DNA of 64,000 nucleotides from Pseudomonas asiatica (GCF_009932335.1 NZ_BLJF01000001.1:2418001-2482000); one strand, 5' to 3'; counted from the first letter of the stretch, positions 10,865 to 20,620 are shown. Numbers and translations are program-made. The notes: generated from the sequence alone by a model not told the origin.

Positions 10865-10890
10865 GCCCCCCTGACCAGCAACAGGGGGGC
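10865..10890. other. strong hairpin between the DUF2589 genes
   Basis: A perfect 9-bp stem, GCCCCCCTG/CAGGGGGGC, with an 8-base loop. There is no T-run after it on either strand, so it is not a standard terminator. It may be a processing or attenuation site that lowers expression of the second gene. The TTG start of the next gene lies 27 bases further on. Confidence 0.5.
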
Positions 10891-10916
10891 ACCACCTGGC
10901 CTGAGGAGTCGAAGCA

Positions 10917-11471
10917 TTGGATAAATCCCCCGCCCCCATGACTTCCATCGACCTGCGCGAAATCACCCGTGGCCTGCAGGAAGCCGCCAGTGCTACCAAC
11001 AGCCTGATCGCGCAGCAGTACATCAACCTGTTCGACCAGTTCTTCGAATGCGACACCGAAGCGTTGGGCGCGCCCATGAAAGCCAAAATGGTCGAAGTGG
11101 CCATGGACGGCCAGCACATCATGCGCGTACCGCTGTTCGCGCTGGTGTCGCCAAAAGGCCTGGCCCTCGAGCGCATGCAGGTCGACCTTTCGGTAAGGGT
11201 CAAAGGCACCGAAGCACAGCAGGCACTGCTGACTGCAGGCGAAAACAAGGCGGCCAGCTTCAAGGTCACCATCGGCGGCCAAAGCCGTCAGGGCGACAGC
11301 CGTGACCCCGATGAAGTGCAGATCCGCATGCAGTTCCAGGCCAGCGAACCGCCGGAAGCCCTCAACCGGTTGATCGAGGAATACACCAGCCTGATCATCC
11401 CGGTACGCGCCCCCATCCCGCCGCCATCGCCCGATACCAATGAGTTCATCGAAGCGGCCACTGTCCGTTGA
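10917..11471 (+). CDS. DUF2589-type protein, second of two
   Basis: A 184-residue protein related to the previous one: RVPLFALVSPKGLALERMQ corresponds to the first protein's VPLVAAITHPNISIEE, and ASEPPEALNRLIEEY to RQDPPEAMMRVIDF. The amino-terminal helical stretch, NSLIAQQYINLFDQFFE, differs from the first protein. The start is probably TTG at 10917, 8 bases after GAGGAG; ATG at 10938 is an alternative. It ends in a proline-rich segment. The gene converges with tamB, 18 bases away. The function is unknown; the pairing suggests a hetero-oligomer. Confidence 0.7.
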   Translation: MDKSPAPMTSIDLREITRGLQEAASATNSLIAQQYINLFDQFFECDTEALGAPMKAKMVEVAMDGQHIMRVPLFALVSPKGLALERMQVDLSVRVKGTEAQQALLTAGENKAASFKVTIGGQSRQGDSRDPDEVQIRMQFQASEPPEALNRLIEEYTSLIIPVRAPIPPPSPDTNEFIEAATVR

Positions 11472-11489
11472 CGGCCGCCCTGCGCCAGC

Positions 11490-14400
11490 TCAGAAGTCGC
11501 GCTTGTAGAAGATGTCCAGTGAACTGGCCAGCCCGCTGGCAGCTTCGAGGTACACCTTCTTGCTCAGCTTGTAGCGCAATGCAATGGTGTTGGCGGGCTC
11601 GAACACCCCCACCCCGTAGCGCAGGCTCAGTTTCTCGGTGAGGTTGCCGCTGGCGACCACGCTGGTGGTATTGCCCGAACCTTCGGTATCCAGCTGGAAG
11701 TCGTCGATGCCCAGGCTCGAGGCCAGGCTGCCGGTGATGCCGGCGCTACCCGCCAGGCCCAGGCCCAAGGCCGCCTCGGCGAGCATGTTGTTGTCTTCAC
11801 CGGACGTGCCCAGCGGCCGCCCCAGTACCAGGTACGACAGCGCCTGCTCCTGGCTCATGGCCGGTTCCGAGAACACCTTGCTTGTGGGCTGCTCGGCACT
11901 GCCGCTCAGGCGGATACCGGCAATCACATCGTCGACCTTGCGGATCGCTTCAATGTCCAGGTATGGCTGGTCGATCGGGCCTGCGAACAACAACCGCGCA
12001 CGGCGGATGGTCAGGCGCTGGCCGTAGGCGCGGTAGCGGCCATCGGCCAGGTTCAGCTCGCCACGGGTGTCGAGGTTGTCGCCGATGTGCACATGGCCGA
12101 GCAGGTTGGCCGTGAGACCAAAGCCGCTGAACGAAAGCTTGTCGCGGCCCACTTCGACATCGATGTCCATGGCCATCGCCATGGGCGGTTTGCCCTCTTC
12201 GGTCTGGTGGCCGACGATCACCGTGTCATCCGAGACCTTGACGGTGGACGGTGGCAGCTCGCGCACAGTGATCGCACCCTTGGGCACCTGTACCTTGCCG
12301 GTCACCGCCAGCTTGTCGTCGATCAGGCGCAAGGTCAGGTCTGGGGCGACCTCCAGCGTCGCATAGGGCTCGACCGTGACGGGCAGTTGCTGGCCCTGCA
12401 GACGCAGGTCCATGCCCAGTGCCTGGCCCCAGGTCAGGTTGCCATTGAGCTGGCCACGCCCCGCCTCGCCACTGCGCCAGCCGCCGTTGAGCTGTACCTG
12501 CTCGCCGGCAATCAACGCCTGCAATGACAGGTCCTCGAGGCTGACCGGCAGCTCGGCACCACTGACTTCGCCGCCACTGAGCATCAGGTTGCCGTTGACC
12601 TGCGGCGCCAGCAAGGTGCCCGACAACCTGCCACTGCCATTGAGCTGCCCGGCCAGACGCTCGACCATCGGCACGAACGGGCGCGCCACCGAAAGGTCGA
12701 GGCCTGCCAGCTGGAAATCACCCGACAGCGGTTTGTTGCTGCCCAGTGGATCCAGGCGGGTGTTGACGTTCAGCTCGCCCAGGCGCTCGCCGCGGAACGC
12801 CAGGCGGGTATCGATGCGCCTTGGCGCCAGCGTGCTGTCCAGGCGCAGGGCCTGGTACGGGAAGTCGACCCAGCGGTCCTTGTCGCGCACGCGCAGGGTA
12901 CCGCCACTGGCGTCGACGACGATGTTGCCCTTGGGGCCGCTGGCCGGGATGTCCAGATTGATGTCGGCATTGAGCAGGCCCTGCCAGGCGAAGTCCTTCG
13001 GCAGCCACTGGGCCAGGCTGTCCAGCGGGAACTGCTTGAGGTGGTAGCGCAAGCGTGGCTCGGGGGCCAGACGCTGGTCGTCGCCGCACAAGCTGGCCTG
13101 GCCGGAGCGCCAGCAGTGCGCAGCAAAGTCCAGCTGGCCGCTGGCCAGCCGCTGCAGGCGCGCCGGTGCCTGCAGCCGCCAGTCCTGGCCGCCGGCCTGG
13201 ATCCGCCCACTGGCCAGGCGCCCGCGCCAGTCACCCTTGTTCAACTGGCCATCCAGGCCGAGGTCGAGTTTGAGCTGCGGGCCGTCCAGCGCCAGGGTCA
13301 AGGCTTGCTGGCGAATGTCGCCTTTGCCGTTGGCCTGCAAGGTGCCCAATGCCGTGTCACCCAGGTGAATGCCGCTGGCCTTCAGTTCGATCACGCCACG
13401 CTGGGCGTTGTCCAGGCGGGCGTCCAGGTCCAGCTGCTGCACGCGGTTTTCCGCCTGGGCCAGCCGCTGGCCCTGCAGGGCCAGCGTACCTTGCGGGGCC
13501 TGCAAGGTGCCGGCGACGTCAAGCCGGCCCTTGACCTGGCCCTGCAACCTTGGCCACAACTGGCCCAGGCGCGGCAGGTCGAGGTCGAGCCGCCCGGCCA
13601 GGCGTTGCTGCAGGCTGCCACTGCCATTGATGCGGTTATCCCCCAGCTGGACTGCCAGGGTACCCAAGGTCCAGCTCTGCCCTGCCCCCTGGACCTCGAC
13701 CTTGAGCATTGCCGGCTGGCCGCGCAGGCGGCCTTTCAGGTCTAGCTGGGCATCGAGGCTCAGGGCGTCGCCTTTCATCTCGCCTTTGCTGCGCAGCGGC
13801 CCCGCCAGGGTACCCGGCAGCTCGGCCAGCCAATAGGCCGGGTCGAGCGCCGACAACTGCAGGTCGACATCCCATGCCAAGGTGTCGGCAAAGCGCACGG
13901 CGACACTGCCGGCAGCCTTGCCTTGCCCGGCGGTCAGCGCCAACTGCGGCAGCTTCACCTGGCTCAGGTCACCTTCGAAGGGGCTGGCCAGGCTAAACGC
14001 GCCAGCCGGGCCATCCAGGTCGCCATTGAAGGTGCCCTGGTAGTTGCCATCGCGATAATGCACCTGGGCCATGAGCCGCTTGAGGGTGACCTCAGGGGGC
14101 GTCTCCAGCGGATACAGGCGCAGCCACGGAAAGTCCTGCCAGTCCAACTGGGCGTCGGCGACCAGGCCTTGCTGCCAGTCAGCCGTGGCTTGCATCTTGA
14201 CCCGCTGGGTATCGCTGGCGCTCAGGTCCAGGGCATCAAGCCTGGCGCCTTTGCTGTCGACCAGCCCGGACAACAGCAAGGCAATCGGCGACTGCTCGGC
14301 CGGCAGGCTGGCCGACCCCGACAGTTGATAGCCCTTGAGCAGGTCGCCCCGGGCGTCGAGCTTGAGCTGGTTGAACTGCACGGTGTCGGGCAACGAGGCG

Positions 14401-15164
14401 GCCGGCTTGAATGCCTCGGAGCGGATCTGCAAAGTCGCCGGCAGGTGCTCGGCCAACGCCTGCAATTGCCCGCTCAGCGTGGCGTCGAGGTAACCGCTGC
14501 TGGTGCCGGCGAGTTTCAGGGTTTTCTGCAACTCGCCGGTGGCAGTCAGCGCCAACTGCCAGGGTTTGCCGTCTACCGTTGGCAGTTGCAGCTGCGCCTG
14601 GAGTTGTACCGGCCAGTCAGCTTCGGGCTGCAGATTGCCTTGCAGGTTCAATTGCAGGTCGTCACGCTTCAGCTGCAGGCTGTCGACGCGCAGCCCGGCA
14701 TTGGTCCAGTGCGCCGCCAGTTGCAAGTCGCCAAGCAGGTCATTGCCATCCAGCCGCAACTGGCCAACCTTGACCTCACCCAGTTCGATGGCCAGCGGCA
14801 AGCGCAGGGCCGGCAACTGCAGCGGGCCACTGTCGGCCGATTCGGCGCTGGGCGCAAAGGCCATGTCGATACGTTGCGCCTGCAACTGGTCAATGCACAA
14901 GGTAGAGCGCAGCAGGCATGCCGGCGACCAGGCCAGCAGCGGTGCCTGCAAATCTACCGTGCTGCCGGCATCGGCCCAGATAAGCCGGCTGGCTTGCCAG
15001 CTACCGGCCAGGCGGCCCTGGAAATCAGCCACCTCAAGCCCGGGCACCTTGCCCAGCACCCAGCGGCTGCCGGCTTCGGTCCCCAGCAACAGGCCGAGTA
15101 CCAGGCCCAGGCTTGCGGTTACCCCCAGCAGGCCCGCCAGAATGTACTTGATCACGCGTTTCAC
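11490..15164 (-). CDS. tamB: TamB, inner-membrane translocation and assembly protein
   Basis: A 1224-residue, AsmA-like protein anchored in the inner membrane by an amino-terminal helix (KYILAGLLGVTASLGLVLGLLLG). The rest is a long beta-rich groove spanning the periplasm. The DUF490/TamB carboxy-terminal domain is recognisable (LNLADGRYRAYGQRLTIRRA, then SYLVLGRPLG, ending LDIFYKRDF). TamA and TamB together help insert outer-membrane proteins and are proposed to carry phospholipids outward. The start overlaps the tamA stop by four bases, so the two are coupled. The length is within the family range. Confidence 0.95.
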   Translation of the reverse strand: MKRVIKYILAGLLGVTASLGLVLGLLLGTEAGSRWVLGKVPGLEVADFQGRLAGSWQASRLIWADAGSTVDLQAPLLAWSPACLLRSTLCIDQLQAQRIDMAFAPSAESADSGPLQLPALRLPLAIELGEVKVGQLRLDGNDLLGDLQLAAHWTNAGLRVDSLQLKRDDLQLNLQGNLQPEADWPVQLQAQLQLPTVDGKPWQLALTATGELQKTLKLAGTSSGYLDATLSGQLQALAEHLPATLQIRSEAFKPAASLPDTVQFNQLKLDARGDLLKGYQLSGSASLPAEQSPIALLLSGLVDSKGARLDALDLSASDTQRVKMQATADWQQGLVADAQLDWQDFPWLRLYPLETPPEVTLKRLMAQVHYRDGNYQGTFNGDLDGPAGAFSLASPFEGDLSQVKLPQLALTAGQGKAAGSVAVRFADTLAWDVDLQLSALDPAYWLAELPGTLAGPLRSKGEMKGDALSLDAQLDLKGRLRGQPAMLKVEVQGAGQSWTLGTLAVQLGDNRINGSGSLQQRLAGRLDLDLPRLGQLWPRLQGQVKGRLDVAGTLQAPQGTLALQGQRLAQAENRVQQLDLDARLDNAQRGVIELKASGIHLGDTALGTLQANGKGDIRQQALTLALDGPQLKLDLGLDGQLNKGDWRGRLASGRIQAGGQDWRLQAPARLQRLASGQLDFAAHCWRSGQASLCGDDQRLAPEPRLRYHLKQFPLDSLAQWLPKDFAWQGLLNADINLDIPASGPKGNIVVDASGGTLRVRDKDRWVDFPYQALRLDSTLAPRRIDTRLAFRGERLGELNVNTRLDPLGSNKPLSGDFQLAGLDLSVARPFVPMVERLAGQLNGSGRLSGTLLAPQVNGNLMLSGGEVSGAELPVSLEDLSLQALIAGEQVQLNGGWRSGEAGRGQLNGNLTWGQALGMDLRLQGQQLPVTVEPYATLEVAPDLTLRLIDDKLAVTGKVQVPKGAITVRELPPSTVKVSDDTVIVGHQTEEGKPPMAMAMDIDVEVGRDKLSFSGFGLTANLLGHVHIGDNLDTRGELNLADGRYRAYGQRLTIRRARLLFAGPIDQPYLDIEAIRKVDDVIAGIRLSGSAEQPTSKVFSEPAMSQEQALSYLVLGRPLGTSGEDNNMLAEAALGLGLAGSAGITGSLASSLGIDDFQLDTEGSGNTTSVVASGNLTEKLSLRYGVGVFEPANTIALRYKLSKKVYLEAASGLASSLDIFYKRDF

Positions 15165-16912
15165 AGCTCAGGCCCCATGGAAAAGTGCAGGCGAATTCCA
15201 CCTTCATCATCCAGCGCCTTGGCCAGGTCCAGGCGCAGCGGCCCGACCGGCGACACCCAGCGCACGCCAAAACCGACACCGGTCTTGAGGCTTGGCAGTT
15301 CCAGGTCGTTGAACGAGTTGCCCTGGTCGACGAAGGTTGCCAGCCGCCACTTCTCGGTCAGTGAATACTGGTACTCGACGCTGCCGGCGACCAGGTAACG
15401 CCCACCAATGCGGTCGCCGTCGCTGTTCTTCGGCGACAAGGTCTGGTAGTCATAGCCACGCACGCTCTGGTCGCCACCGGCGAAGAAGCGCAGCGACGGC
15501 GGGATGTTGTTCTTGAAGCCATTGGTCGCGCTGCCACCGAACTGCACCCGGCCGAGCAAGCGATGGTCATGGCCAAGCGTGGTCAGGCCCTTGAGCAGCA
15601 CGTTGCCATGCAGCAGGTTGGTGTCCGAGACCAGCCCTTCCTTGGCTACCTGTACATCGAACTGCAGGCGGTAGCCGTTATGCGGGTCGATGCGGTTGTC
15701 ACTGCGCAGGAAGGAGTAACTCACCCCCGGCATCAACAGGTTGCTCAGCCCGGAGTCATCACCCAGACGGTACTCCTCGCGCTGGTACTTGAGGGAAATC
15801 ACCCGCTGCCAGCCGCTTGGCAGCTTGCTGTGCCACTCGGGGCCCACCGTCAGCAGTTTGCTGAGGGTGTCGGTGCCGGCAATTTCTTCGTTCTGGTAGC
15901 CGCCGGCAAAGCGCAACTTGTCGGTCAGCGGCGGGTCGAGGGGGATGTCGTACCAAAGGCCGACGTTCTGCCGGGGTGCCGACAGTTCGGTTTCCCAGCC
16001 GTAGCTATGGCCTTGCGGGTTGACCCAGTGGCGGGTCCAGTTGGCCTTGCCGCGGGGCCCGACGTCGGTCGAGAAGCCCAGGCCCAGGCCCATGGTGCGC
16101 GGTTTGCGGGTTTGCAGGCGGACATCCACGGGGATTTCTTCGCCCACGGCGGCGGTGGGCGCCGCATCCACGCGCACGCCTTCGAAGTAGCCGCTCGATT
16201 GCAGGTCATTGTTCAGCTCGGCGATCAGTTCCGAGTCGTAAGGTGTACCCGGCTTGAACGAGACCATACGCTGCAGCAGATCGTCGTCCAGCGGTGTGTC
16301 GCCACCGAAGGTGACCGCGCCCAGGCGATAGCGCGGGCCGCTCTGGTAGACCAGTTCGATATCGGCCACACCGGCCTGGGGGTCTACCGCCAGGCGCTGG
16401 CGGCTGAAGCGCCCACTGAAGAAGCCGTAGCGCGACGCCTGGTTCTGGATCAGCCGCTTGGCATCTTCGTAATGGCCGTGGTTGAGTTGTTCACCCGCGC
16501 GCAGGGCCTTGCTGTCGGGCACGCGGAAAGCCTTCATCTCACTGGCGGGGCCTTCGATGCGTATGGTCACGTTGCGCAGGCGAATCGGCTCGCCAGGGTC
16601 GATGGTGATGATCAGTTGCGGGGAACGGTCAGCCTCGCTGGCGGGCTTGACCTCTGTGTCGATCTGCGCCTGGTAGTAGCCAAGTGCCTGCGCGGCTTTG
16701 CGCGCCTGCTCCTGGGCGCCGCGACTGAAGCGCAGCAGCGCTTCTTCATCGCGGTCGCCAAGGTTACCGATATAGCCTTCGACATTGGCCTTGAGCGCCT
16801 TGTTGGCCGGTTTGACCTTCACCAGCAACTCACTCTGGCCCCATGCTGCGAAACTGGCGACCCAGATAACCAGGCCCCAGGTCAATCTTCCTGAATACGT
16901 CATGCGGCGCAT
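15161..16912 (-). CDS. tamA: TamA, Omp85-family outer-membrane protein
   Basis: A 583-residue outer-membrane barrel of the Omp85 family, partner of TamB. A signal peptide ends at AAWGQ. Three POTRA domains follow (about residues 30-260; one contains PIRLRNVTIRIEGPA, another YRLGAVTFGGDTPLDDDLL), and then the 16-strand barrel. Family landmarks are VRGYDYQTLSP (the lid-loop motif, about residue 485) and the end GVRWVSPVGPLRLDLAKAL followed by LHFSMGPEL. ATG 16912 is used; ATG 16903 is possible. The gene follows the GNAT gene by 43 bases and probably belongs to the same operon. Confidence 0.95.
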   Translation of the reverse strand: MRRMTYSGRLTWGLVIWVASFAAWGQSELLVKVKPANKALKANVEGYIGNLGDRDEEALLRFSRGAQEQARKAAQALGYYQAQIDTEVKPASEADRSPQLIITIDPGEPIRLRNVTIRIEGPASEMKAFRVPDSKALRAGEQLNHGHYEDAKRLIQNQASRYGFFSGRFSRQRLAVDPQAGVADIELVYQSGPRYRLGAVTFGGDTPLDDDLLQRMVSFKPGTPYDSELIAELNNDLQSSGYFEGVRVDAAPTAAVGEEIPVDVRLQTRKPRTMGLGLGFSTDVGPRGKANWTRHWVNPQGHSYGWETELSAPRQNVGLWYDIPLDPPLTDKLRFAGGYQNEEIAGTDTLSKLLTVGPEWHSKLPSGWQRVISLKYQREEYRLGDDSGLSNLLMPGVSYSFLRSDNRIDPHNGYRLQFDVQVAKEGLVSDTNLLHGNVLLKGLTTLGHDHRLLGRVQFGGSATNGFKNNIPPSLRFFAGGDQSVRGYDYQTLSPKNSDGDRIGGRYLVAGSVEYQYSLTEKWRLATFVDQGNSFNDLELPSLKTGVGFGVRWVSPVGPLRLDLAKALDDEGGIRLHFSMGPEL

Positions 16913-16955
16913 GCTACCAGAGCCGGGCGCTCAAGGGAGCCGTCGCGCGGTTCGC

Positions 16956-17606
16956 TCAGGCAAAAGCAGAATTGGAAGAGACCGGGTTGGGATGGAAGAA
17001 CACCCTCTCACGGATTGGTCCTACAGCCACCTCGCCAATTTCCTCATAGCCCTGGCGCTGGTAAAAAGCCAGGTAGTGCTCGTTGCCGGTGTCCAGCACC
17101 ACTCCCTGCGTACCAGGGTCGTCTGCACACCAGTCATGCACAGCTTGTAACAATTGCTCGCCGTAGTGCTTGCCCTGGAACTGCGGGTGCACGCCCAGCA
17201 GCGGCAGCACATGCACCTCGTCGGTGGGCAGGCAGGTGGCCAGGGCGGCCTGGTAGTCCATGTAGCGGCGCGTACAGCGCAGGCCGGTGCCCATTATCAT
17301 GCGCAGGCGCCAGGCCCAGCTGTCGGCTACGCCCAGCCGGCGCATCGGCGGCACGATCAGGGCCATGGCGATCAGGCGGTCTTCCACCAGCAGGCCGATG
17401 GCGGGCAGTTGCAGGTAGAAGTGCTGGCGTACCCACTCGCGCACCATCACCCGCAGACGCCGCTCGTAGCCTGGGCGCTGGGCCTCGAAGATATAGGCGA
17501 AGGTAGGTTCGTGACGGTAGGCGTTATACAGAAGCGAACGCGCCTCACGACTGTAGCCGTCATCGAGCAGGCAGACACGGGCCGGAGCGGCAGTGGTTTC
17601 GGGCAT
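16956..17606 (-). CDS. GNAT-family acetyltransferase
   Basis: A 216-residue protein with a carboxy-terminal GNAT fold: VLPLLGVHPQFQGKHYGEQLL (about residues 136-156) is the acetyl-CoA pyrophosphate-binding loop (usual pattern Q-x-x-G-x-G/A; here QGKHYG), followed by VVLDTGNEHYLAFYQRQGYEEIGE, the typical last strands and helix. The amino-terminal part is helical and unlike small-molecule GNATs of known substrate. The acceptor is unknown. It is the first gene of the probable GNAT-tamA-tamB operon; no functional link to outer-membrane assembly is evident. Confidence 0.8.
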   Translation of the reverse strand: MPETTAAPARVCLLDDGYSREARSLLYNAYRHEPTFAYIFEAQRPGYERRLRVMVREWVRQHFYLQLPAIGLLVEDRLIAMALIVPPMRRLGVADSWAWRLRMIMGTGLRCTRRYMDYQAALATCLPTDEVHVLPLLGVHPQFQGKHYGEQLLQAVHDWCADDPGTQGVVLDTGNEHYLAFYQRQGYEEIGEVAVGPIRERVFFHPNPVSSNSAFA

Positions 17607-17739
17607 TGCGGGCAGTCCTCCTGGAATGGGCTCATGGGTGCCTTGGAAAGGACGTTAGCAGCAGGCTGCCGAAGCCGCCATGCTGGTGATGGCAAGCGAT
17701 GTCGGCTAGCATCGCGCCTTTTACCGGGATCATCTTTCC

Positions 17740-18552
17740 ATGAAGATCGTCTGTTTCAACATCAACGGCCTGCGGGCCCGCCCGCACCAGCTGGCGGCGC
17801 TGATCGAAAAGCACCAGCCGGACGTGATCGGCCTGCAGGAAACCAAGGTCAGCGACGATCAGTTCCCGCTGGCCGACGTGCAGGCGCTGGGCTACCACGT
17901 ACATTACCACGGCCAGAAAGGCCACTATGGCGTGGCCCTGCTGTCCCGCCAGGCACCGCTGAGCCTGCACAAGGGTTTTGCCAGCGATGAGGAAGACGCT
18001 CAGCGCCGCTTCATCTGGGGCACCTTCGCCGATGCCGATGGCAACCCGATCACCATCATGAACGGCTATTTCCCTCAGGGTGAAAGCCGCGACCACCCCA
18101 CCAAGTTCCCGGCCAAGCAGCGCTTCTACAGCGACCTGCAGGCGCTGCTGGAGGGCCAGTTCCGCAACGACCAGCCACTGCTGGTGATGGGCGACATGAA
18201 TATCTCGCCGCAGGACTGCGACATCGGCATCGGCCCGGACAATGCCAAGCGCTGGCTCAAGACTGGCAAGTGCAGTTTCCTGCCGGAAGAGCGCGAGTGG
18301 ATGGAGCGCTTGAAGGGCTGGGGCCTGGTGGACAGTTTCCGCCACCTTTACCCGGAAGTGGCCGACCGCTTCAGCTGGTTCGACTACCGCAGCCGCGGTT
18401 TCGAGGACGAGCCCAAACGCGGCCTGCGCATCGACCTGATCATGGCCTCCCAGCACCTGGTGCCGCGGATCAAGGATGCAGGTGTGGACTACGAACTGCG
18501 CGGGATGGAAAAGCCGTCGGACCATGCGCCGATCTGGCTGGAATTGAGCTGA
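17740..18552 (+). CDS. xthA: exodeoxyribonuclease III
   Basis: Apurinic/apyrimidinic endonuclease and 3'-5' exonuclease of base-excision repair. The 270-residue protein has the endonuclease/exonuclease/phosphatase fold: [22 protein letters not shown] (metal-binding glutamate), [22 protein letters not shown], and [10 protein letters not shown] (catalytic D-H pair). Length matches the E. coli enzyme (268). It has its own short 5' region diverging from the GNAT gene. Confidence 0.96.
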   Translation: MKIVCFNINGLRARPHQLAALIEKHQPDVIGLQETKVSDDQFPLADVQALGYHVHYHGQKGHYGVALLSRQAPLSLHKGFASDEEDAQRRFIWGTFADADGNPITIMNGYFPQGESRDHPTKFPAKQRFYSDLQALLEGQFRNDQPLLVMGDMNISPQDCDIGIGPDNAKRWLKTGKCSFLPEEREWMERLKGWGLVDSFRHLYPEVADRFSWFDYRSRGFEDEPKRGLRIDLIMASQHLVPRIKDAGVDYELRGMEKPSDHAPIWLELS

Positions 18553-18574
18553 TCGCCGGGGGCTGCTACGCAGT

Positions 18575-18632
18575 CCATCGCCGGCAAGCCAGTTCTTGCA
18601 CCCGTGGGCTGGCTTGCCGGCAAAGGAGCCGG
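18575..18632. repeat. REP pair (inverted), degenerate
   Basis: CATCGCCGGCAAGCCAG near 18577 and CTGGCTTGCCGGC near 18609 face each other across a short loop with imperfect flanks. It matches the REP type at 962-1083 but has lost several bases. It lies between the convergent xthA and TetR genes. Confidence 0.6.
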
Positions 18633-18651
18633 CCCAGCCACTGGAGAATTT

Positions 18652-19335
18652 TCAGGGGCGGTGCTCGGTCTGGATATACCGCAACACAGCATCACAGATC
18701 ATGGCCTTGTGACGCAGCTTGACCTGCTCATCGGACAGGTCGATCTGGAAGATCTCGCCAAAGGTGTGGCGGTTCGAAACCCGGTAGAAGCAGAACGAGC
18801 TCATCAGCATGTGCAGGTCGATGACCTCGATGCCGGTGCGGAACACACCTTCCTGCACCCCACGGCGCAAGGTATTGCCCAGAGCCTCGAGCACCAGGCT
18901 GCTCATTTCGCGAATCGCCGGCGACTGCTTGACGTACTCGCCATAGTGGATGTTTTCGGTGCAGATGATCCGCACGAAATCGACGTTGCGGTCGTGGTGA
19001 TCGAAGGTGAACTCCACCAGCCGGCGGATCGCCTGCTCGGCCGGCAGCGACTCCAGGTCCAGGCTTTGTTCGGTCTTGCGGATGTCGCCGTACAGCTTGA
19101 TCAGGCACTCGCAGTACAGCTGCTCCTTGCTGCCGAAGTAGTAGTAGATCATGCGCTTGGAGGTGGCGGTGCGCTCGGCGATGGCGTCGACGCGGGCACC
19201 AGCCAGCCCTTGCTGGACGAACTCGTTGATGGCGGCCTGGAGGATGTCCTCGCGGGTTTTCTCGGGGTTGTTCTTGCGCGTCTTGCGCCCCCCTTCGGTT
19301 TCAGGCTGGCCGAGGCTGACTACGGAATCACTCAT
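18652..19335 (-). CDS. TetR-family transcriptional regulator
   Basis: A 227-residue repressor-type protein. Residues about 25-70 are the TetR DNA-binding domain: REDILQAAINEFVQQGLAGA, RVDAIAERTATSKRMIYYYF, GSKEQLY. The long ligand-binding half shows no further family signature. The start is ATG 19335; GTG 19341 is possible. The gene diverges from the binding-protein/monooxygenase pair across about 300 bases, so it is the natural candidate regulator of those genes. Confidence 0.85.
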   Translation of the reverse strand: MSDSVVSLGQPETEGGRKTRKNNPEKTREDILQAAINEFVQQGLAGARVDAIAERTATSKRMIYYYFGSKEQLYCECLIKLYGDIRKTEQSLDLESLPAEQAIRRLVEFTFDHHDRNVDFVRIICTENIHYGEYVKQSPAIREMSSLVLEALGNTLRRGVQEGVFRTGIEVIDLHMLMSSFCFYRVSNRHTFGEIFQIDLSDEQVKLRHKAMICDAVLRYIQTEHRP

Positions 19336-19639
19336 ACCCACTCACAGGCTGTTTATTGGAATGAGGGGGATTATCCGCGAGCGCGGCCATGCAGGGAAGC
19401 GCGCTGTTGGTCGGGTAGCCACCACCCCACGGCTGCTGCCTACCCACAAACGGTGCCTGCCCTGGCCAAGAGCCACGCTGGTCGCAGAACAGGCACCTCG
19501 GAGTGCGCAGACGTCACAAAACAAAAGGATATAAAAATAACAAAACAATCTAACAAAAAGAGATATAAAAATTGAATGCCAAACGCCACCTCCCTAGTCT
19601 GGGCGCATCGCTTCCCTCCCCGTTCAAGGAGCAATGCCC
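19336..19639. promoter_or_regulatory. divergent promoter region with two GATATAAAAAT repeats
   Basis: This 304-base gene-free stretch separates the TetR gene from the binding-protein gene. The last 110 bases are unusually A-rich and contain two identical GATATAAAAAT copies at 19528-19538 and 19562-19572, 34 bases apart and preceded by similar AACAAAA runs. The spacing is close to three helical turns, as expected for a regulator contacting two sites. No clear -35/-10 pair was assigned. Confidence 0.45.
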
Positions 19640-20620
19640 ATGCCCGCCCGTGCCTTTTCCCCCCTGCGCCGCCTGTTGATCGGCGGCTTGCTGGCCAGTG
19701 TCGCCAGTACCCTGTTGCCCTGGTCCCAAGCCCTGGCCGACGAGGCCAGGACCCTGCGCATCGGTTACCAGAAGTTCAACAGCATCAACATCCTCAAGGG
19801 CAGCGGTGCCTTGGAGAAGGCCCTGGCGCCGCAAGGTGTGAAAGTCAGCTGGCACGAGTTCGCCGCCGGCCCGCAGTTGCTCGAAGCCTTGAGCACCGGC
19901 GCCATCGACCTCGGCCATGCCGCCGACGCCCCCTCGGTGTTCGCCCAGGCCGCAGGCAAGCCGGTGGTGTACCTGGCCGCCGAGCAGCCCTACCCACGTG
20001 GCATCGGCCTGGTGGTACGTGAGCAGGACCACCTGGCCAGCGTGCAAGACCTCAAGGGCAAGCGCGTGGCCACCGGCCGCGGCTGGAACGCCCAGTATCT
20101 GCTGGCCGTTGCCCTGGAACAGGCCGGCCTCAGCTACCAGGACATCACCCCGGCCTACGTCAACAACGCCGCCGATGCCGTGGCTGCCCTGCAATCGGGC
20201 AGTGTCCAGGCCGTGACCCTGTGGGACCCGTTCCTCGCCGCGGCAGAAAGCCAGCCGGGCCTGAAGAACCTGCGCGACGGCAGCGGCCTGTCCAACAACC
20301 GCACCTTCTACCTGTCCACCACCAGCTTCGCCGACCAGCATCGCGCATTGCTGAAGACCTTCTTCGCCGAGCTGGCCAAGGTCAGCCAATGGGCCAACGC
20401 CAAGCCTGCGGAAGTCGCCGCACTGCTGGCCCCACAACTCGGGATCAACGCCAACGTGCTGCAAGCGGCCAGCGAGCGGCGCAACTACAATGCCGTGGCC
20501 ATCACCCCAGAGATCGTTGCCGAGCAACAAAAGCTGGCCGACACATTCCAGGGCCTGGGCCTGATTCCACGCAAGCTGCAGGTGGCCGACGCGGTCTACC
20601 CGGCTTCCGTGTTGCCTTGA
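19640..20620 (+). CDS. sulfonate-type ABC transporter substrate-binding protein
   Basis: A 326-residue periplasmic binding protein of the SsuA/TauA family. A signal peptide with a twin-arginine-like start (SPLRRLLIGGLLASVAS) ends near QALADEA. The mature part shows the family blocks TLRIGYQKFNS, GAIDLGHAADAPSVFA, LKGKRVATGRGWNAQYLL and QSGSVQAVTLWDPFLAA. AAGGAG lies 8 bases before ATG 19640; the ATG at 19634 is too close. It would bind an alkanesulfonate or a similar sulfur compound. No permease or ATPase gene follows; the neighbour is a flavin monooxygenase. Confidence 0.88.
   Translation: MPARAFSPLRRLLIGGLLASVASTLLPWSQALADEARTLRIGYQKFNSINILKGSGALEKALAPQGVKVSWHEFAAGPQLLEALSTGAIDLGHAADAPSVFAQAAGKPVVYLAAEQPYPRGIGLVVREQDHLASVQDLKGKRVATGRGWNAQYLLAVALEQAGLSYQDITPAYVNNAADAVAALQSGSVQAVTLWDPFLAAAESQPGLKNLRDGSGLSNNRTFYLSTTSFADQHRALLKTFFAELAKVSQWANAKPAEVAALLAPQLGINANVLQAASERRNYNAVAITPEIVAEQQKLADTFQGLGLIPRKLQVADAVYPASVLP

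Noticed and set aside
13923..15398. 491-residue plus-strand frame inside tamB/tamA
   Set aside because: It is antisense to two well-supported genes, glutamine-rich from reversed leucine codons, with no credible start.
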